Assembly: GCA_964487155.1 (NCBI GenBank)
Contig: CAZAQB010000033.1
Location: 1 to 27,009 of the forward strand
Direction: 5' to 3'
DNA length: 27,009 nt
Source: CAZAQB01 sp964487155
Lineage (GTDB): Bacteria; Pseudomonadota; Gammaproteobacteria; Nitrococcales; Nitrococcaceae
Shown here: positions 6,915 through 17,207 of the stretch, in pieces
Position numbering within the stretch: position 1 is the first letter of the stretch
Layout of the letters: each line of letters opens with the position of its first letter
The notes under the pieces: generated by a model
What the model was told of the DNA's origin: nothing
What the model saw: the letters and a program-made list of their open reading frames with translations, nothing else
Databases searched by the model: none
Made by a program: the position numbers and the translations under genes

Positions 6915-9470
6915 TCACTTTCCAGCCAGCTGCTTCAGCCGGTAGAGCTGCTCCAGGGCCTCGCGCGGGCTGAGGCCGTCGGGGTCCAGGGCGCGCAGGG
7001 CTTCCAGGGCCGGGTGGGGCGGATCCTCGAACAGGGAGAGCTGGTCGGCCCGCGGCTGGCGGGCGCCGGCGTCGCGCTCCAACTCGGCGAGCTTGTCCCG
7101 GGCGGCGGCGATCACCGGCGCCGGCACGCCGGCCAGGGCCGCTACCTGCAGCCCGTAGCTCTGGCTGGCGGGCCCCTCCCGCACCGCGTGCAGGAAGACG
7201 ATGCGCTCGCCATGCTCCACGGCATCCAGGTGCACGTTGGCGACGGTGGGCTGGTCGTCGGGCAGCAGGGTGAGTTCAAAATAGTGGGTGGCGAACAGTG
7301 TGAACGCCCCCACCCGGGCGGCCAGGTCCGCCGCCGTGGCCCAGGCCAGGGCCAGGCCGTCGAAGGTGCTGGTGCCGCGGCCGATCTCGTCCATCAGCAC
7401 CAGGCTGCGGTCAGTCGCGTTGTGCAGGATGCCCGCAGTCTCGGTCATCTCCACCATGAAGGTGGAACGCCCCCCGGCCAAGTCGTCCGAGGCCCCGATG
7501 CGGGTGAAGATGCGGTCCAGCGGGCCCAGCCGGGCGGCGGCGGCCGGCACGAAGGAGCCTATGTGGGCGAGCACGGCGATCAGGGCCACCTGGCGCATGA
7601 AGGTGGACTTGCCCCCCATGTTGGGCCCGGTGACCAGCAGCATGCGGCGCGCCTCGTCCAGGGCCAGGTCGTTGGGCACGAAGGGCTCGTCCAGCACCCG
7701 CTCCACCACCGGGTGGCGTGCGCCCTCCAACCATAGCCCCGGCTCGGCCACCAGTTCCGGGCGCACGTAGTCCAGGGCGCGGGCACGCTCCGCGAGGCAG
7801 GCCAGACTGTCCAGCTCCGCCAGGGCGGCGGCGGTGTCCTGCAACGCCCCCAGGTCTTCGGCCAGCTGCGCCTGAAGCGCTTCGTAGAGGGCCTTCTCCC
7901 GGGCCAGGGCGCGCTCCCGGGCGGACAGCACCTGATCCTCGAAGCGTTTCAGTTCCGGGGTGATGTAGCGCTCGGCGCCTTTCAGGGTCTGGCGGCGGGT
8001 GTAGCGCTCCGGGGCCTGGTGGCTCTGGCCGCGGCTGATCTCGATGTAGTAGCCGTGGACCCGGTTGTAGCCCACCTTCAGGGTGGAGATGCCGGTTGCT
8101 TCCCGCTCCCGGTGCTCCAGGTCCAGCAGGAACTCATCGGCATTGCGGGACAGCCGCCGGCACTCGTCCAGCTCCTCGTCGTAGCCCGGGGCGATGACGC
8201 CGCCGTCGCGGATCAGCGCCGGGGGCTGTTCCACCAGGGCCCGATCCAGCAGCTCCACCAGGTCCGGACGCTCGCCCAGGCGCTGGTGGAGGCCCGAGAG
8301 CTCCGGGTCGTCCCGGTCCCGCAGGGCCCCGCGCAACTCCGGCAGCCGGCGCAGCGTCTCCCGCAGGCCAGTGAGATCCCGGGGCCTGGCGGAGCGCAGG
8401 GCAATGCGCCCGGCGATGCGCTCCACGTCCGCCAGGCCGCGCATCGCCTCCCGCAGGGGCTCGTCCAGGCGGGCGTCCAGCAGGGTGGCCACGGCCTGGT
8501 GGCGGCGGCGCAGCCGGTCCTGGTCGCGCAGCGGCCGGCCCAGCCAGCGGCGTAGTGCCCGGCTGCCCATGCCGGTGATGGTGGTGTCCAGCACCCAGGC
8601 CAGGGTGTGTTCGGTGCCGCCGGCCAGGTTGTACTCAAGCTCCAGATTGCGGCGGCTGGCGGCGTCGATCACCACCGCGTCGTCCCGGCTCTCCACGGTG
8701 AGGCCCCGGACATGGGGCAGGGCGCCTCGCTGGGTCTCCCGAACGTAGTCCAGCAGGCCGCCGGCGGCCGCCACCGCCAGCCGCAGGTTGGCGCAGCCGA
8801 AGCCCGCCAGGTCCCGCACACCGAAGTGCCGGCACAGGGCGGCTTGCGCCGCCTGCGGCTCGAAGTGCCAGGGTGGGCGCCGGCGCAGTCCGGGGCAGTC
8901 CTCCACCGGGGCGGTGAGATCCTCGGGCAGCAGCAGTTCCGCCGGGCGCAGCCGCTCCAGTTCCGCCAGCAAGGCAGCGGCGTTGTCCACTTCCCCGACC
9001 GTGAACCGGCCGCTGGCCAGTTCCAGCACGGCGAGCCCGAAGCGCTGGCCGTCACCGGCCAGGGCCGCCAGCAGGTTGCTGCGGCGCTCCTCCAGCAGCG
9101 CCTCGTCGGTCAGGGTGCCGGGGGTGACGATGCGCACCACGGCGCGTTCCACCGGGCCCTTGCTGGTTGCCGGGTCGCCGAGCTGCTCGCAGATGGCGAC
9201 GGACTCGCCGAGGCGCACCAGCCGCGCCAGGTAGGACTCGACCGAGTGCACCGGCACGCCGGCCATGGGGATGGCCTCGCCGGCGGACTCGCCGCGGGTG
9301 GTGAGGGTGATGTCCAGCAGGGCGGCCGCCCGGCGGGCGTCGTCATAGAACAGTTCGTAGAAATCGCCCATGCGGTAGAACAGCAGCACGTCCGGGTGCT
9401 CGGCCTTGATGCGCAGGAACTGCTGCATCATGGGCGTGTGCTGGGCTCGGGCGGTGCTGTTCTCGGGCAT
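6915..9470 (-). CDS. mutS: DNA mismatch repair protein MutS
   Basis: An 851-residue MutS, close to the 853 residues of E. coli. It recognises mispairs and small loops and recruits MutL using ATP. The mismatch-reading Phe-x-Glu is F37-Y38-E39 in GDFYELF. The Walker A loop GPNMGGKST is at 615-623, Walker B with the DEIGRGTSTFDG signature at about 694-705, and the FATHYFEL switch region follows. I chose the ATG at 9468-9470 because the protein then starts MPENSTARAQ, as in the family; a longer in-frame start at 9611 would add 47 Pro/Arg-rich residues and overlap the upstream gene region. It is transcribed divergently from pncC. The 3' end abuts a 250-bp nested repeat. All catalytic motifs are intact, so I expect a working protein. 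Confidence 0.98.
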   Translation of the reverse strand: MPENSTARAQHTPMMQQFLRIKAEHPDVLLFYRMGDFYELFYDDARRAAALLDITLTTRGESAGEAIPMAGVPVHSVESYLARLVRLGESVAICEQLGDPATSKGPVERAVVRIVTPGTLTDEALLEERRSNLLAALAGDGQRFGLAVLELASGRFTVGEVDNAAALLAELERLRPAELLLPEDLTAPVEDCPGLRRRPPWHFEPQAAQAALCRHFGVRDLAGFGCANLRLAVAAAGGLLDYVRETQRGALPHVRGLTVESRDDAVVIDAASRRNLELEYNLAGGTEHTLAWVLDTTITGMGSRALRRWLGRPLRDQDRLRRRHQAVATLLDARLDEPLREAMRGLADVERIAGRIALRSARPRDLTGLRETLRRLPELRGALRDRDDPELSGLHQRLGERPDLVELLDRALVEQPPALIRDGGVIAPGYDEELDECRRLSRNADEFLLDLEHREREATGISTLKVGYNRVHGYYIEISRGQSHQAPERYTRRQTLKGAERYITPELKRFEDQVLSARERALAREKALYEALQAQLAEDLGALQDTAAALAELDSLACLAERARALDYVRPELVAEPGLWLEGARHPVVERVLDEPFVPNDLALDEARRMLLVTGPNMGGKSTFMRQVALIAVLAHIGSFVPAAAARLGPLDRIFTRIGASDDLAGGRSTFMVEMTETAGILHNATDRSLVLMDEIGRGTSTFDGLALAWATAADLAARVGAFTLFATHYFELTLLPDDQPTVANVHLDAVEHGERIVFLHAVREGPASQSYGLQVAALAGVPAPVIAAARDKLAELERDAGARQPRADQLSLFEDPPHPALEALRALDPDGLSPREALEQLYRLKQLAGK

Positions 9471-9516
9471 CGGCGGCGACAATGGCAGCGAGGGCGGTCC
9501 AGGTGCCGGTGGAGCC

Positions 9517-9562
9517 GGCCGCCCCGGGGGCGGCCGCTCCGGCCGGAGGGCAGGCGAGTATA
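9517..9562 (-). promoter_or_regulatory. Candidate mutS -10 element and leader hairpin
   Basis: In the 161-bp divergent gap, the minus strand has TATACT at 9557-9562, a good -10 hexamer, but I find no matching -35. Between it and the mutS start lies a palindrome with 9-bp arms, GGCCGCCCC at 9517-9525 and GGGGCGGCC at 9527-9535, that would fold as a GC-rich hairpin in the mutS leader. On the plus strand no convincing pncC promoter was found apart from a TATGCT near 9596. Confidence 0.35.
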
Positions 9563-9631
9563 GCCGCCGGGCCGGCTCCCGGGGCAGGGCTTGGCTATGC
9601 TTTGACGCCATGCATGGTACGGAGGGCTGCG

Positions 9632-10129
9632 ATGATCCCGGACGACAGCGAGTTGCGTGCCGCGGCGCGGCGCCTTGGCAAGGCCCTGGAGGCGGCGGGG
9701 CTGGTGGTGACCAGCGCCGAGTCCTGTACCGGAGGGCTCATCGGCAAGCTGATCACCGACATCCCCGGCAGCTCGGGCTGGTTCGAGCGGGGTTTCATCA
9801 CCTATTCCAACGCCGCCAAGCAGGAACTTCTGGATGTCGCTGCCGACCTGCTGGAGGTCCATGGGGCAGTGAGCGCCGCAGTCGCGGAGGCCATGGCCCG
9901 GGGTGCCCGGGAGCGCAGCCCGGCGCAGCTTAGCGTCGCCGTCACCGGTGTCGCGGGGCCTGACGGCGGCACGCCGGAGAAGCCCGTCGGCCTGGTGTGG
10001 ATCGCCTGGGCCGGGCCGGATGGCGGGACCCAGAGCCGCCGCTACCAGTTCGCCGGCGACCGGGATGCCGTGCGCCGCCAGGCCGCGGCCGCCGCCCTGC
10101 AGGGCCTGGAGCAGCGGGCGGGTCCATGA
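9632..10129 (+). CDS. pncC: Nicotinamide-nucleotide amidohydrolase PncC (CinA C-terminal type)
   Basis: A stand-alone CinA C-terminal domain of 165 residues. It converts nicotinamide mononucleotide to nicotinic acid mononucleotide plus ammonia, recycling the NMN released by DNA ligase. The family core TSAESCTGGLIGKLIT lies at about 27-42, followed by GSSGWFERGFITYSNAAK and, later, AVTGVAGPDGGTPEKPVGLV. The ATG at 9632 has GGAGGG at 9621-9626, so I prefer it to the upstream frame start at 9482. The last four bases, ATGA, overlap the thpR start, which indicates translational coupling. A pncC gene directly upstream of recA is also the arrangement in E. coli (ygaD). Confidence 0.93.
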   Translation: MIPDDSELRAAARRLGKALEAAGLVVTSAESCTGGLIGKLITDIPGSSGWFERGFITYSNAAKQELLDVAADLLEVHGAVSAAVAEAMARGARERSPAQLSVAVTGVAGPDGGTPEKPVGLVWIAWAGPDGGTQSRRYQFAGDRDAVRRQAAAAALQGLEQRAGP

Positions 10130-10665
10130 GCGAGGCGCCGCCCAGCCGGCGAGCGTTCTTCGCCCTCTGGCCGGAGCCGGGCCTGCAGCGCGAGGCGGCG
10201 GCGCTGGCCAACCGGCACGTCCGGGCCCGCCGGCCCGTCGCTGCGGAACGCCTCCACGTCACCCTGGTGTTCCTGGGCTCGCTGGAGGCGCCTCAGGAGC
10301 AGCGGGCCCGGGCCGCCGCCGGGAGAGTGGCTGGCGAGCCTTTCGAGCTGCGCCTGGACCGGCTGGGCCACTGGGCCGGCCGGGGGATCTCCTGGCTCGC
10401 CTCATCCCGGGTTCCCCCGCAGCTGGTGGAGCTGCAGGGCCGGCTGCAGCTCGCCCTGGAACAGGAGGGCTTTGAGCCGGAGCGCCGCCGCTTCCACCCC
10501 CACATGACCCTGGCCCGCCAGGCCCGGCCCCACCGATACCTGGATCTGGAACCGCTGATCTGGCCGGTGCGGGCTTTCCACCTGATCTGGTCGCGCAACG
10601 ACCCGGGCGCAGTGCGCTACCAGGCCATGGCCTGCTGGCCGCTCGACTCAACCGGTGGCGGTTGA
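10126..10665 (+). CDS. thpR: RNA 2',3'-cyclic phosphodiesterase ThpR (2H family)
   Basis: A 179-residue member of the 2H phosphoesterase superfamily, known as 2'-5' RNA ligase LigT/ThpR. It hydrolyses 2',3'-cyclic phosphate ends and can join tRNA halves in vitro. Both catalytic HxT motifs are present: H44-V-T46 in LHVTLVFLG and H126-M-T128 in FHPHMTLAR. Length matches the family. The start overlaps the pncC stop by ATGA, so the two are almost surely one transcript. It lies between pncC and recA; its cellular role is not settled even in E. coli. Extra arginines around residue 117-122 (EPERRRF) fit RNA contact. Confidence 0.92.
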   Translation: MSEAPPSRRAFFALWPEPGLQREAAALANRHVRARRPVAAERLHVTLVFLGSLEAPQEQRARAAAGRVAGEPFELRLDRLGHWAGRGISWLASSRVPPQLVELQGRLQLALEQEGFEPERRRFHPHMTLARQARPHRYLDLEPLIWPVRAFHLIWSRNDPGAVRYQAMACWPLDSTGGG

Positions 10666-10704
10666 GGCGCGCGCGTGGTCCGGCCGGCGGCGGGGGTAGG
10701 AGGG

Positions 10705-10758
10705 CTGTTCGTGTTTATGAAATAATCCCGGCTCTCTCGCAACCGGCCGTCCGGCCGG
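10705..10758 (+). promoter_or_regulatory. Degenerate LexA-like box, -10 element and leader hairpin of recA
   Basis: CTGT at 10705-10708, eight bases, then ATGA at 10717-10720 where a canonical SOS box has ACAG, followed at once by AATAAT at 10721-10726. The E. coli recA promoter has the same geometry: CTGT-N8-ACAG directly followed by TATAAT. The right half-site is therefore poor here. No good -35 is visible. Downstream, CCGGCCG (10743-10749) and CGGCCGG (10752-10758) form a tight hairpin eight bases before the AAGGA ribosome binding site at 10766-10770. Confidence 0.45.
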
Positions 10759-10776
10759 AAACCTCAAGGATCGGGA

Positions 10777-11811
10777 ATGGACGAGGATCGCAAGAAATCC
10801 CTGGGCATCGCCCTGTCTCAGATCGAGAAGCAGTTCGGCAAGGGCGCCGTGATGCGCATGGGCGACGCCATGGCGGTGCGGGACGTGCCGGTGATCTCCA
10901 CCGGCTCCCTGACGCTGGACGTGGCGCTGGGTGTCGGCGGCCTGCCGCGGGGCCGGGTGGTGGAGATCTACGGCCCGGAGTCCTCCGGCAAGACCACCCT
11001 CACCCTGCAGGCCATCGCCGAGGCCCAGAAGGCCGGCGGGACCGCCGCCTTCATAGACGCCGAGCATGCCCTGGACCCCAGCTACGCCGAAAAGCTCGGT
11101 GTCAACGTCGACGACCTGCTGGTCTCCCAGCCTGACACCGGCGAGCAGGCCCTGGAGATCGCCGACATGCTGGTGCGCTCCGGCGCCGTGGACATCGTGG
11201 TGGTGGACTCGGTGGCGGCGCTGACCCCCAAGGCCGAGATCGAGGGGGAGATGGGCGACTCCCACGTGGGCCTGCAGGCGCGGCTCATGTCACAGGCGCT
11301 GCGCAAGCTGACCGCCAACATCAAGCGCTCCCGCACCCTGGTCGTGTTCATCAACCAGATCCGCATGAAGATCGGCGTGATGTTCGGCAACCCGGAGACC
11401 ACCACCGGGGGCAACGCCCTCAAGTTCTACGCCTCGGTGCGCCTGGACATCCGCCGCATCGGCGCCATCAAGAAGGGCGACGAGGTGGTGGGCAACGAAA
11501 CCCGGGTCAAGGTGGTCAAGAACAAGATGGCGCCGCCGTTTCGCCAGGCGGAGTTCGAGATCCTCTACGGCGAGGGCATCTCCCGCTACGGCGAGCTCAT
11601 CGACCTGGGGGTGCGCGAGGGCCTGGTGGACAAGTCCGGCGCCTGGTACAGCTACAACGGCGACCGCATCGGCCAGGGCAAGGACAACGTGCGCCAGTTC
11701 CTCAAGGACAACCGCGAACTGGCGGTGGACCTGGAAGCCAAGCTGCGCGAGCGGCTGCTGCCCAAGGCGCCCTCCGCCGCAGGCGATGCGGAGTCCCCCG
11801 CGAAGGCCTGA
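10777..11811 (+). CDS. recA: Recombinase RecA
   Basis: A 344-residue RecA, the strand-exchange ATPase of homologous recombination and co-protease for LexA cleavage. Walker A is GPESSGKT at 66-73. The Walker B segment VDIVVVDSVAAL, the L1/L2 DNA-binding region with MSQALRKLTANIKRS and FGNPETTTGGNALKFYASVR, and the C-terminal domain are all present, and the tail is acidic/alanine-rich. The ATG at 10777 sits six bases after AAGGA. recX follows after four bases (or overlaps, if an earlier start is used), which is the usual arrangement. The upstream region carries a degenerate SOS box. There is no intein or truncation. Confidence 0.99.
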   Translation: MDEDRKKSLGIALSQIEKQFGKGAVMRMGDAMAVRDVPVISTGSLTLDVALGVGGLPRGRVVEIYGPESSGKTTLTLQAIAEAQKAGGTAAFIDAEHALDPSYAEKLGVNVDDLLVSQPDTGEQALEIADMLVRSGAVDIVVVDSVAALTPKAEIEGEMGDSHVGLQARLMSQALRKLTANIKRSRTLVVFINQIRMKIGVMFGNPETTTGGNALKFYASVRLDIRRIGAIKKGDEVVGNETRVKVVKNKMAPPFRQAEFEILYGEGISRYGELIDLGVREGLVDKSGAWYSYNGDRIGQGKDNVRQFLKDNRELAVDLEAKLRERLLPKAPSAAGDAESPAKA

Positions 11812-11815
11812 GACT

Positions 11816-12274
11816 GTGCCGGCCGGCTCCGGGGACGAACCCCGCCGGTTGCGGGAGACGGCCCTGGGACTGCTCGCCCGGCGCGAGCACGCCCGGGCCG
11901 AGCTGGCGGCCAAATTGCGGGCCCGTGGCGCGGCGCCGGAGACGCTGCCAGCGGTGCTGGACGGCCTGGAGCGGGACGGCCTGTTGAGCGACGCCCGCTT
12001 CGCCGAGGTGTTCGTGCGCAGCCGCCGCGAGCGGGGCTACGGCCCGGTGCGTATCCTGGCGGAGCTCGAGCGCCGGGGCGTGGATGCCGCCCTGGGCCGG
12101 CAGCTGCTGGCTGACGAGCCGGGTGGTTGGCTGCAGCAGGCCCGGGACGCTCGCCGCCGGCGCTTCGGCGACGAGCCACCGGCGGATCGGCGGGAGTGGC
12201 TGCGCCAGGCCGGCTACCTCAGCCGGCAGGGCTATACCAATGAACAGGTTCGGGCGGTGCTCGGGGAGGACTGA
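11816..12274 (+). CDS. recX: Regulatory protein RecX
   Basis: A 152-residue RecX, which binds RecA filaments and limits their growth and ATPase activity. It has the typical three-helix repeats: RRLRETALGLLARREHARAE near the N-terminus, then LDGLERDGLLSDARFAEVFVRSR and GPVRILAELERRGVD. I chose GTG at 11816, four bases after the recA stop, because RRLRETALGLLARREH then sits where the family usually begins; an in-frame ATG at 11786 would overlap the recA end by 26 bases. AAGG lies about ten bases before the GTG. Co-transcribed with recA and probably read by coupling. Confidence 0.92.
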   Translation: MPAGSGDEPRRLRETALGLLARREHARAELAAKLRARGAAPETLPAVLDGLERDGLLSDARFAEVFVRSRRERGYGPVRILAELERRGVDAALGRQLLADEPGGWLQQARDARRRRFGDEPPADRREWLRQAGYLSRQGYTNEQVRAVLGED

Positions 12275-12310
12275 CCACCCGGGCGCGGCCCGCGGGGGTG
12301 AACGGAGACC

Positions 12311-14944
<2,634 letters not shown>

Positions 14945-14984
14945 TGATTCGGGCCTCTTCGGCAATACACGGACCAGGGAAGAC

Positions 14985-16247
14985 ATGGCACTGATCGTTC
15001 AGAAATTCGGCGGCAGCTCGGTGGGCGACATCGAGCGCATCGAGAATGTCGCCCGCAAGGCCATTGCCAGCCGGCAGGCCGGCAACTCGGTGGTGGTGGT
15101 GGTCTCTGCCATGAAAGGCGAGACCGACCGTCTCATGGGCCTTGCCCGGGATGCGGCCCAGGCTCCTCATCCACGCCCGCGGGAGCTGGACCTTTTGCTG
15201 TCCACCGGCGAGACCGTGACCATCAGCCTGCTCACCCTGGTGCTGGAGCGCCTGGGGCAGGCCGCCCGCTGCTATACGGGGGCGCAGGTGCGCATCCTCA
15301 CCGACAGCGCCTTCAGCAAGGCGCGCATCCAGGATATCGACGCCGAACATCTGCGCCACGACCTGCGCCAGGGCCGCATCGTGGTGGTGGCGGGCTTTCA
15401 GGGCGTGGACGAGAACGGTTCCATCACCACACTGGGCCGTGGCGGCTCCGACACCACCGCCGTCGCGCTGGCCGCGGCCCTGCAGGCCGACGAGTGCCAG
15501 ATCTTTACCGACGTCGACGGTGTCTACACCACAGATCCCCGGGTGGTGAAGAACGCCCGGCGCCTGGACCGCATCACCTTCGAGGAGATGCTGGAGATGG
15601 CCAGCCTGGGCTCTAAGGTGCTGCAGATCCGGGCCGTAGAGTTTGCCGGCAAATACAAGGTTCCGCTGCGCGTACTGTCCACCTTCGAAGAGGGGCCGGG
15701 CACGCTGATTACCTTCGAGGACGAACACATGGAAGATCCGCTGATCTCCGGCATCGCGTTCAACCGCGATGAGGCCAAGCTGACGGTGCTGGGCGTGCCG
15801 GACACCCCGGGCATCGCCGCCCAGATCCTCGGGCCCATTGCCGATGCGAACATCGAAGTGGACATGATTGTCCAGAACATCAGTAACGAGGGACTGACGG
15901 ACTTTACCTTCACGGTGCACCGCAACGACCACGACCGTGCGCTGGAACTGTTGCGCGAGCATGCGCGGGAAATGGGCGCGCGCGAAGTCTACAGTGATAC
16001 GAAGATCGTCAAGCTGTCCCTGGTAGGGGTCGGTATGCGCTCCCATGCCGGAGTCGCATCCACCATGTTCAAGGCACTGGCCGCGGAGGCCATCAACATC
16101 CAGATGATCTCGACCTCCGAGATCAAGATCTCCGTGGTGGTGGATGAGAAGTACCTCGAGTTGGGGGTGAGGGCACTGCACACCGCCTTCGACCTCAACG
16201 ACAAGGACGGACGCACCGTGCGTGTGGAGGGGCAGGAAGCTACCTGA
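14985..16247 (+). CDS. lysC: Aspartate kinase
   Basis: A 420-residue monofunctional aspartokinase that phosphorylates L-aspartate at the head of the lysine, threonine, methionine and diaminopimelate pathways. The kinase signature QKFGGSSVGD lies at 6-15, with STGETVTISLL and GRGGSDTTAVALAAAL further on. Two ACT domains follow from about residue 265 (ISGIAFNRDEAKLTVLGVPD and LSLVGVGMRSHAGVASTMFK), the regulatory type inhibited by pathway products such as lysine and/or threonine. The ATG at 14985 follows AGGGAAG. The gap to alaS is 40 bases, too short for a lysine riboswitch. lysC between alaS and csrA is known in Pseudomonas and relatives but not in E. coli. Confidence 0.97.
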   Translation: MALIVQKFGGSSVGDIERIENVARKAIASRQAGNSVVVVVSAMKGETDRLMGLARDAAQAPHPRPRELDLLLSTGETVTISLLTLVLERLGQAARCYTGAQVRILTDSAFSKARIQDIDAEHLRHDLRQGRIVVVAGFQGVDENGSITTLGRGGSDTTAVALAAALQADECQIFTDVDGVYTTDPRVVKNARRLDRITFEEMLEMASLGSKVLQIRAVEFAGKYKVPLRVLSTFEEGPGTLITFEDEHMEDPLISGIAFNRDEAKLTVLGVPDTPGIAAQILGPIADANIEVDMIVQNISNEGLTDFTFTVHRNDHDRALELLREHAREMGAREVYSDTKIVKLSLVGVGMRSHAGVASTMFKALAAEAINIQMISTSEIKISVVVDEKYLELGVRALHTAFDLNDKDGRTVRVEGQEAT

Positions 16248-16666
16248 AGCGCGCAGGGGAGGTCCGTTCCCGCAGGTGGGCGCCATGGAAGCGCGTCCGA
16301 GTGAAAGATGTGTACGCAGATTGCCGCGAAGCGTGTCACGAAACGTAAATCTGGCAGCGCAGGCGCGCAGCGAAGGCTAAGTACCGTTACATTGAAGTCG
16401 GGCCGCGAACTCGGCGGCGCTCCACCTGCCATGCGGCAGGCCGATTCTCGTGGGGCAGGGCCTTCCAGGCGAAGAAGCCTCCAACCGCGGCGATCCGGGG
16501 CGTTGCCGGGCATCACCGCTGTCAGCGCTGCCAACACGCGCTTCCTGGATGGAAGCGTGGGCAGCGCGAAACTGCGTCGAAGGGTCGGTGGTGCTTTCAG
16601 GTTCCGGCCGTTGAGGTGGCTGTCCCCGGGACGGCTGAGGGAATTCCATCCAGGAGGAGTGGATAC
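16248..16666. other. lysC-csrA intergenic region
   Basis: This 419-bp gap has no gene I believe in; the one longer frame across it (16308-16673) is Arg/Ser/Gly-rich with no recognisable domain. A patch near 16320-16400 is less GC-rich than its surroundings. A stem-loop CCTGCC-ATGC-GGCAGG lies at 16425-16440. A csrA promoter is expected here, but the only pair I can point to, TTGCCG at 16321 with CGTAAA 17 bases on, is weak. No clear terminator for lysC was seen. Confidence 0.5.
16648..16664 (+). promoter_or_regulatory. GGA-rich csrA leader, candidate autoregulatory hairpin
   Basis: ATCC (16648-16651) can pair with GGAT (16661-16664), leaving AGGAGGAGT in the loop. That loop is the ribosome binding site and holds two GGA motifs, with a third in the right arm. 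CsrA/RsmA binds GGA in hairpin loops, and CsrA represses its own translation in E. coli, so autoregulation at this site is plausible. The stem is only four base pairs. Confidence 0.45.
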
Positions 16667-16873
16667 ATGTTGATCTTGACCCGCCGCGTCGGTGAGACAC
16701 TGATGATCGGCGACGAGGTGACGGTGACCGTACTAGGTGTGAAAGGCAACCAGGTGCGGATTGGTGTCAATGCTCCGAAGAACGTCTCGGTGCATCGTGA
16801 GGAGATCTACGACCGGATCCAGAAGGAGGAACCCGGTCACGGCAACGCAGGTGGTTCCAGCGGCCAAGAGTGA
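16667..16873 (+). CDS. csrA: Carbon storage regulator CsrA/RsmA
   Basis: A 68-residue CsrA, a dimeric RNA-binding protein that controls translation and mRNA stability by binding GGA motifs near ribosome binding sites. The sequence starts MLILTRRVGETLMIGDEVTV and has the conserved VRIGVNAPKNVSVHREEIY segment, which contains the RNA-binding arginine equivalent to R44. The C-terminal tail (PGHGNAGGSSGQE) is variable in the family. The ATG at 16667 has a strong AGGAGG. csrA between lysC or alaS and a tRNA-Ser gene is a conserved gammaproteobacterial arrangement. Confidence 0.97.
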   Translation: MLILTRRVGETLMIGDEVTVTVLGVKGNQVRIGVNAPKNVSVHREEIYDRIQKEEPGHGNAGGSSGQE

Positions 16874-16888
16874 GCGCCCGTTGCGGGT

Positions 16889-16917
16889 TTGCTCGGGGCT
16901 TCGGGGAACGTTATCCT
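16889..16917 (+). promoter_or_regulatory. tRNA-Ser promoter
   Basis: TTGCTC at 16889-16894 and TATCCT at 16912-16917 are separated by 17 bases. Transcription should begin near 16924, some 50 bases before the tRNA. The bases after the -10 are CTGGCGC, a G/C-rich discriminator as seen in stringently controlled stable-RNA promoters. The pair lies just past the csrA stop. Confidence 0.6.
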
Positions 16918-16926
16918 CTGGCGCTC

Positions 16927-16962
16927 GTCACGCACGGCACTGGCTAACCGGCCGTGCGTGAC
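16927..16962 (+). other. Perfect 12-bp stem-loop in tRNA-Ser leader
   Basis: GTCACGCACGGC at 16927-16938 and GCCGTGCGTGAC at 16951-16962 are perfect inverted repeats around a 12-nt loop. The hairpin would begin almost at the predicted transcription start and end 11 bases before the tRNA. It has no following T-run. It may be a processing or stability element of the precursor tRNA, or a csrA terminator. Confidence 0.65.
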
Positions 16963-16973
16963 AGTCAGTTTCC

Positions 16974-17063
16974 GGAGAGATGGCCGAGTGGCTGAAGGCG
17001 CTCCCCTGCTAAGGGAGTATGGGCGAAAGCCCATCGAGGGTTCGAATCCCTCTCTCTCCGCCA
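16974..17063 (+). tRNA. tRNA-Ser (anticodon GCU)
   Basis: The 90-nt gene has acceptor arms GGAGAGA and TCTCTCC, discriminator G at 17060 and an encoded CCA at 17061-17063. The anticodon stem CTCCC/GGGAG (17001-17005 and 17013-17017) holds loop CTGCTAA with anticodon GCT at 17008-17010, reading AGC/AGU serine codons. The long variable arm, GGGCGAAAGCCC, is typical of serine tRNAs, and the T-arm is GAGGGTTCGAATCCCTC. It has its own promoter and terminator. csrA followed by tRNA-Ser matches the serV position in E. coli. Confidence 0.97.
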
Positions 17064-17066
17064 TAT

Positions 17067-17105
17067 CCACAAGAGATAGGGGGCGCAGGGCCCCCTTTCC
17101 TGTGG
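17067..17105 (+). terminator. tRNA-Ser terminator
   Basis: AGGGGGC (17078-17084) pairs with GCCCCCT (17090-17096) around a five-base loop and is followed by TTTCC. An outer CCACA/TGTGG pairing (17067-17071 and 17101-17105) extends the stem across a small internal loop. It starts four bases after the tRNA CCA. Confidence 0.7.
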
Positions 17106-17207
17106 ACGTATGCAGTGGGTGGGATTCGAGCCCCCAGACCAACAGATATCGGGTTCGACTCGAGCGCCGTAGGCGCGAGAGATCGTCGCCGCGCAGCGGC
17201 GGCTCCA

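Noticed and set aside
14945..14984. Lysine riboswitch or attenuator before lysC
   Set aside because: The gap to alaS is only 40 bases, too short, and contains no suitable structure.
16308..16673. 121-codon frame between lysC and csrA
   Set aside because: No ribosome binding site, Arg/Ser-rich low-complexity product, and it runs into the csrA leader.
16974..17063. tRNA-Ser as an integration site for a genomic island
   Set aside because: No integrase gene and no repeated 3' tRNA end were seen downstream in the window.
17121..17135. T-arm-like string on the minus strand, a possible second tRNA
   Set aside because: GGGGGCTCGAATCCC resembles a tRNA T-arm, but no acceptor pairing, anticodon arm or CCA surrounds it.
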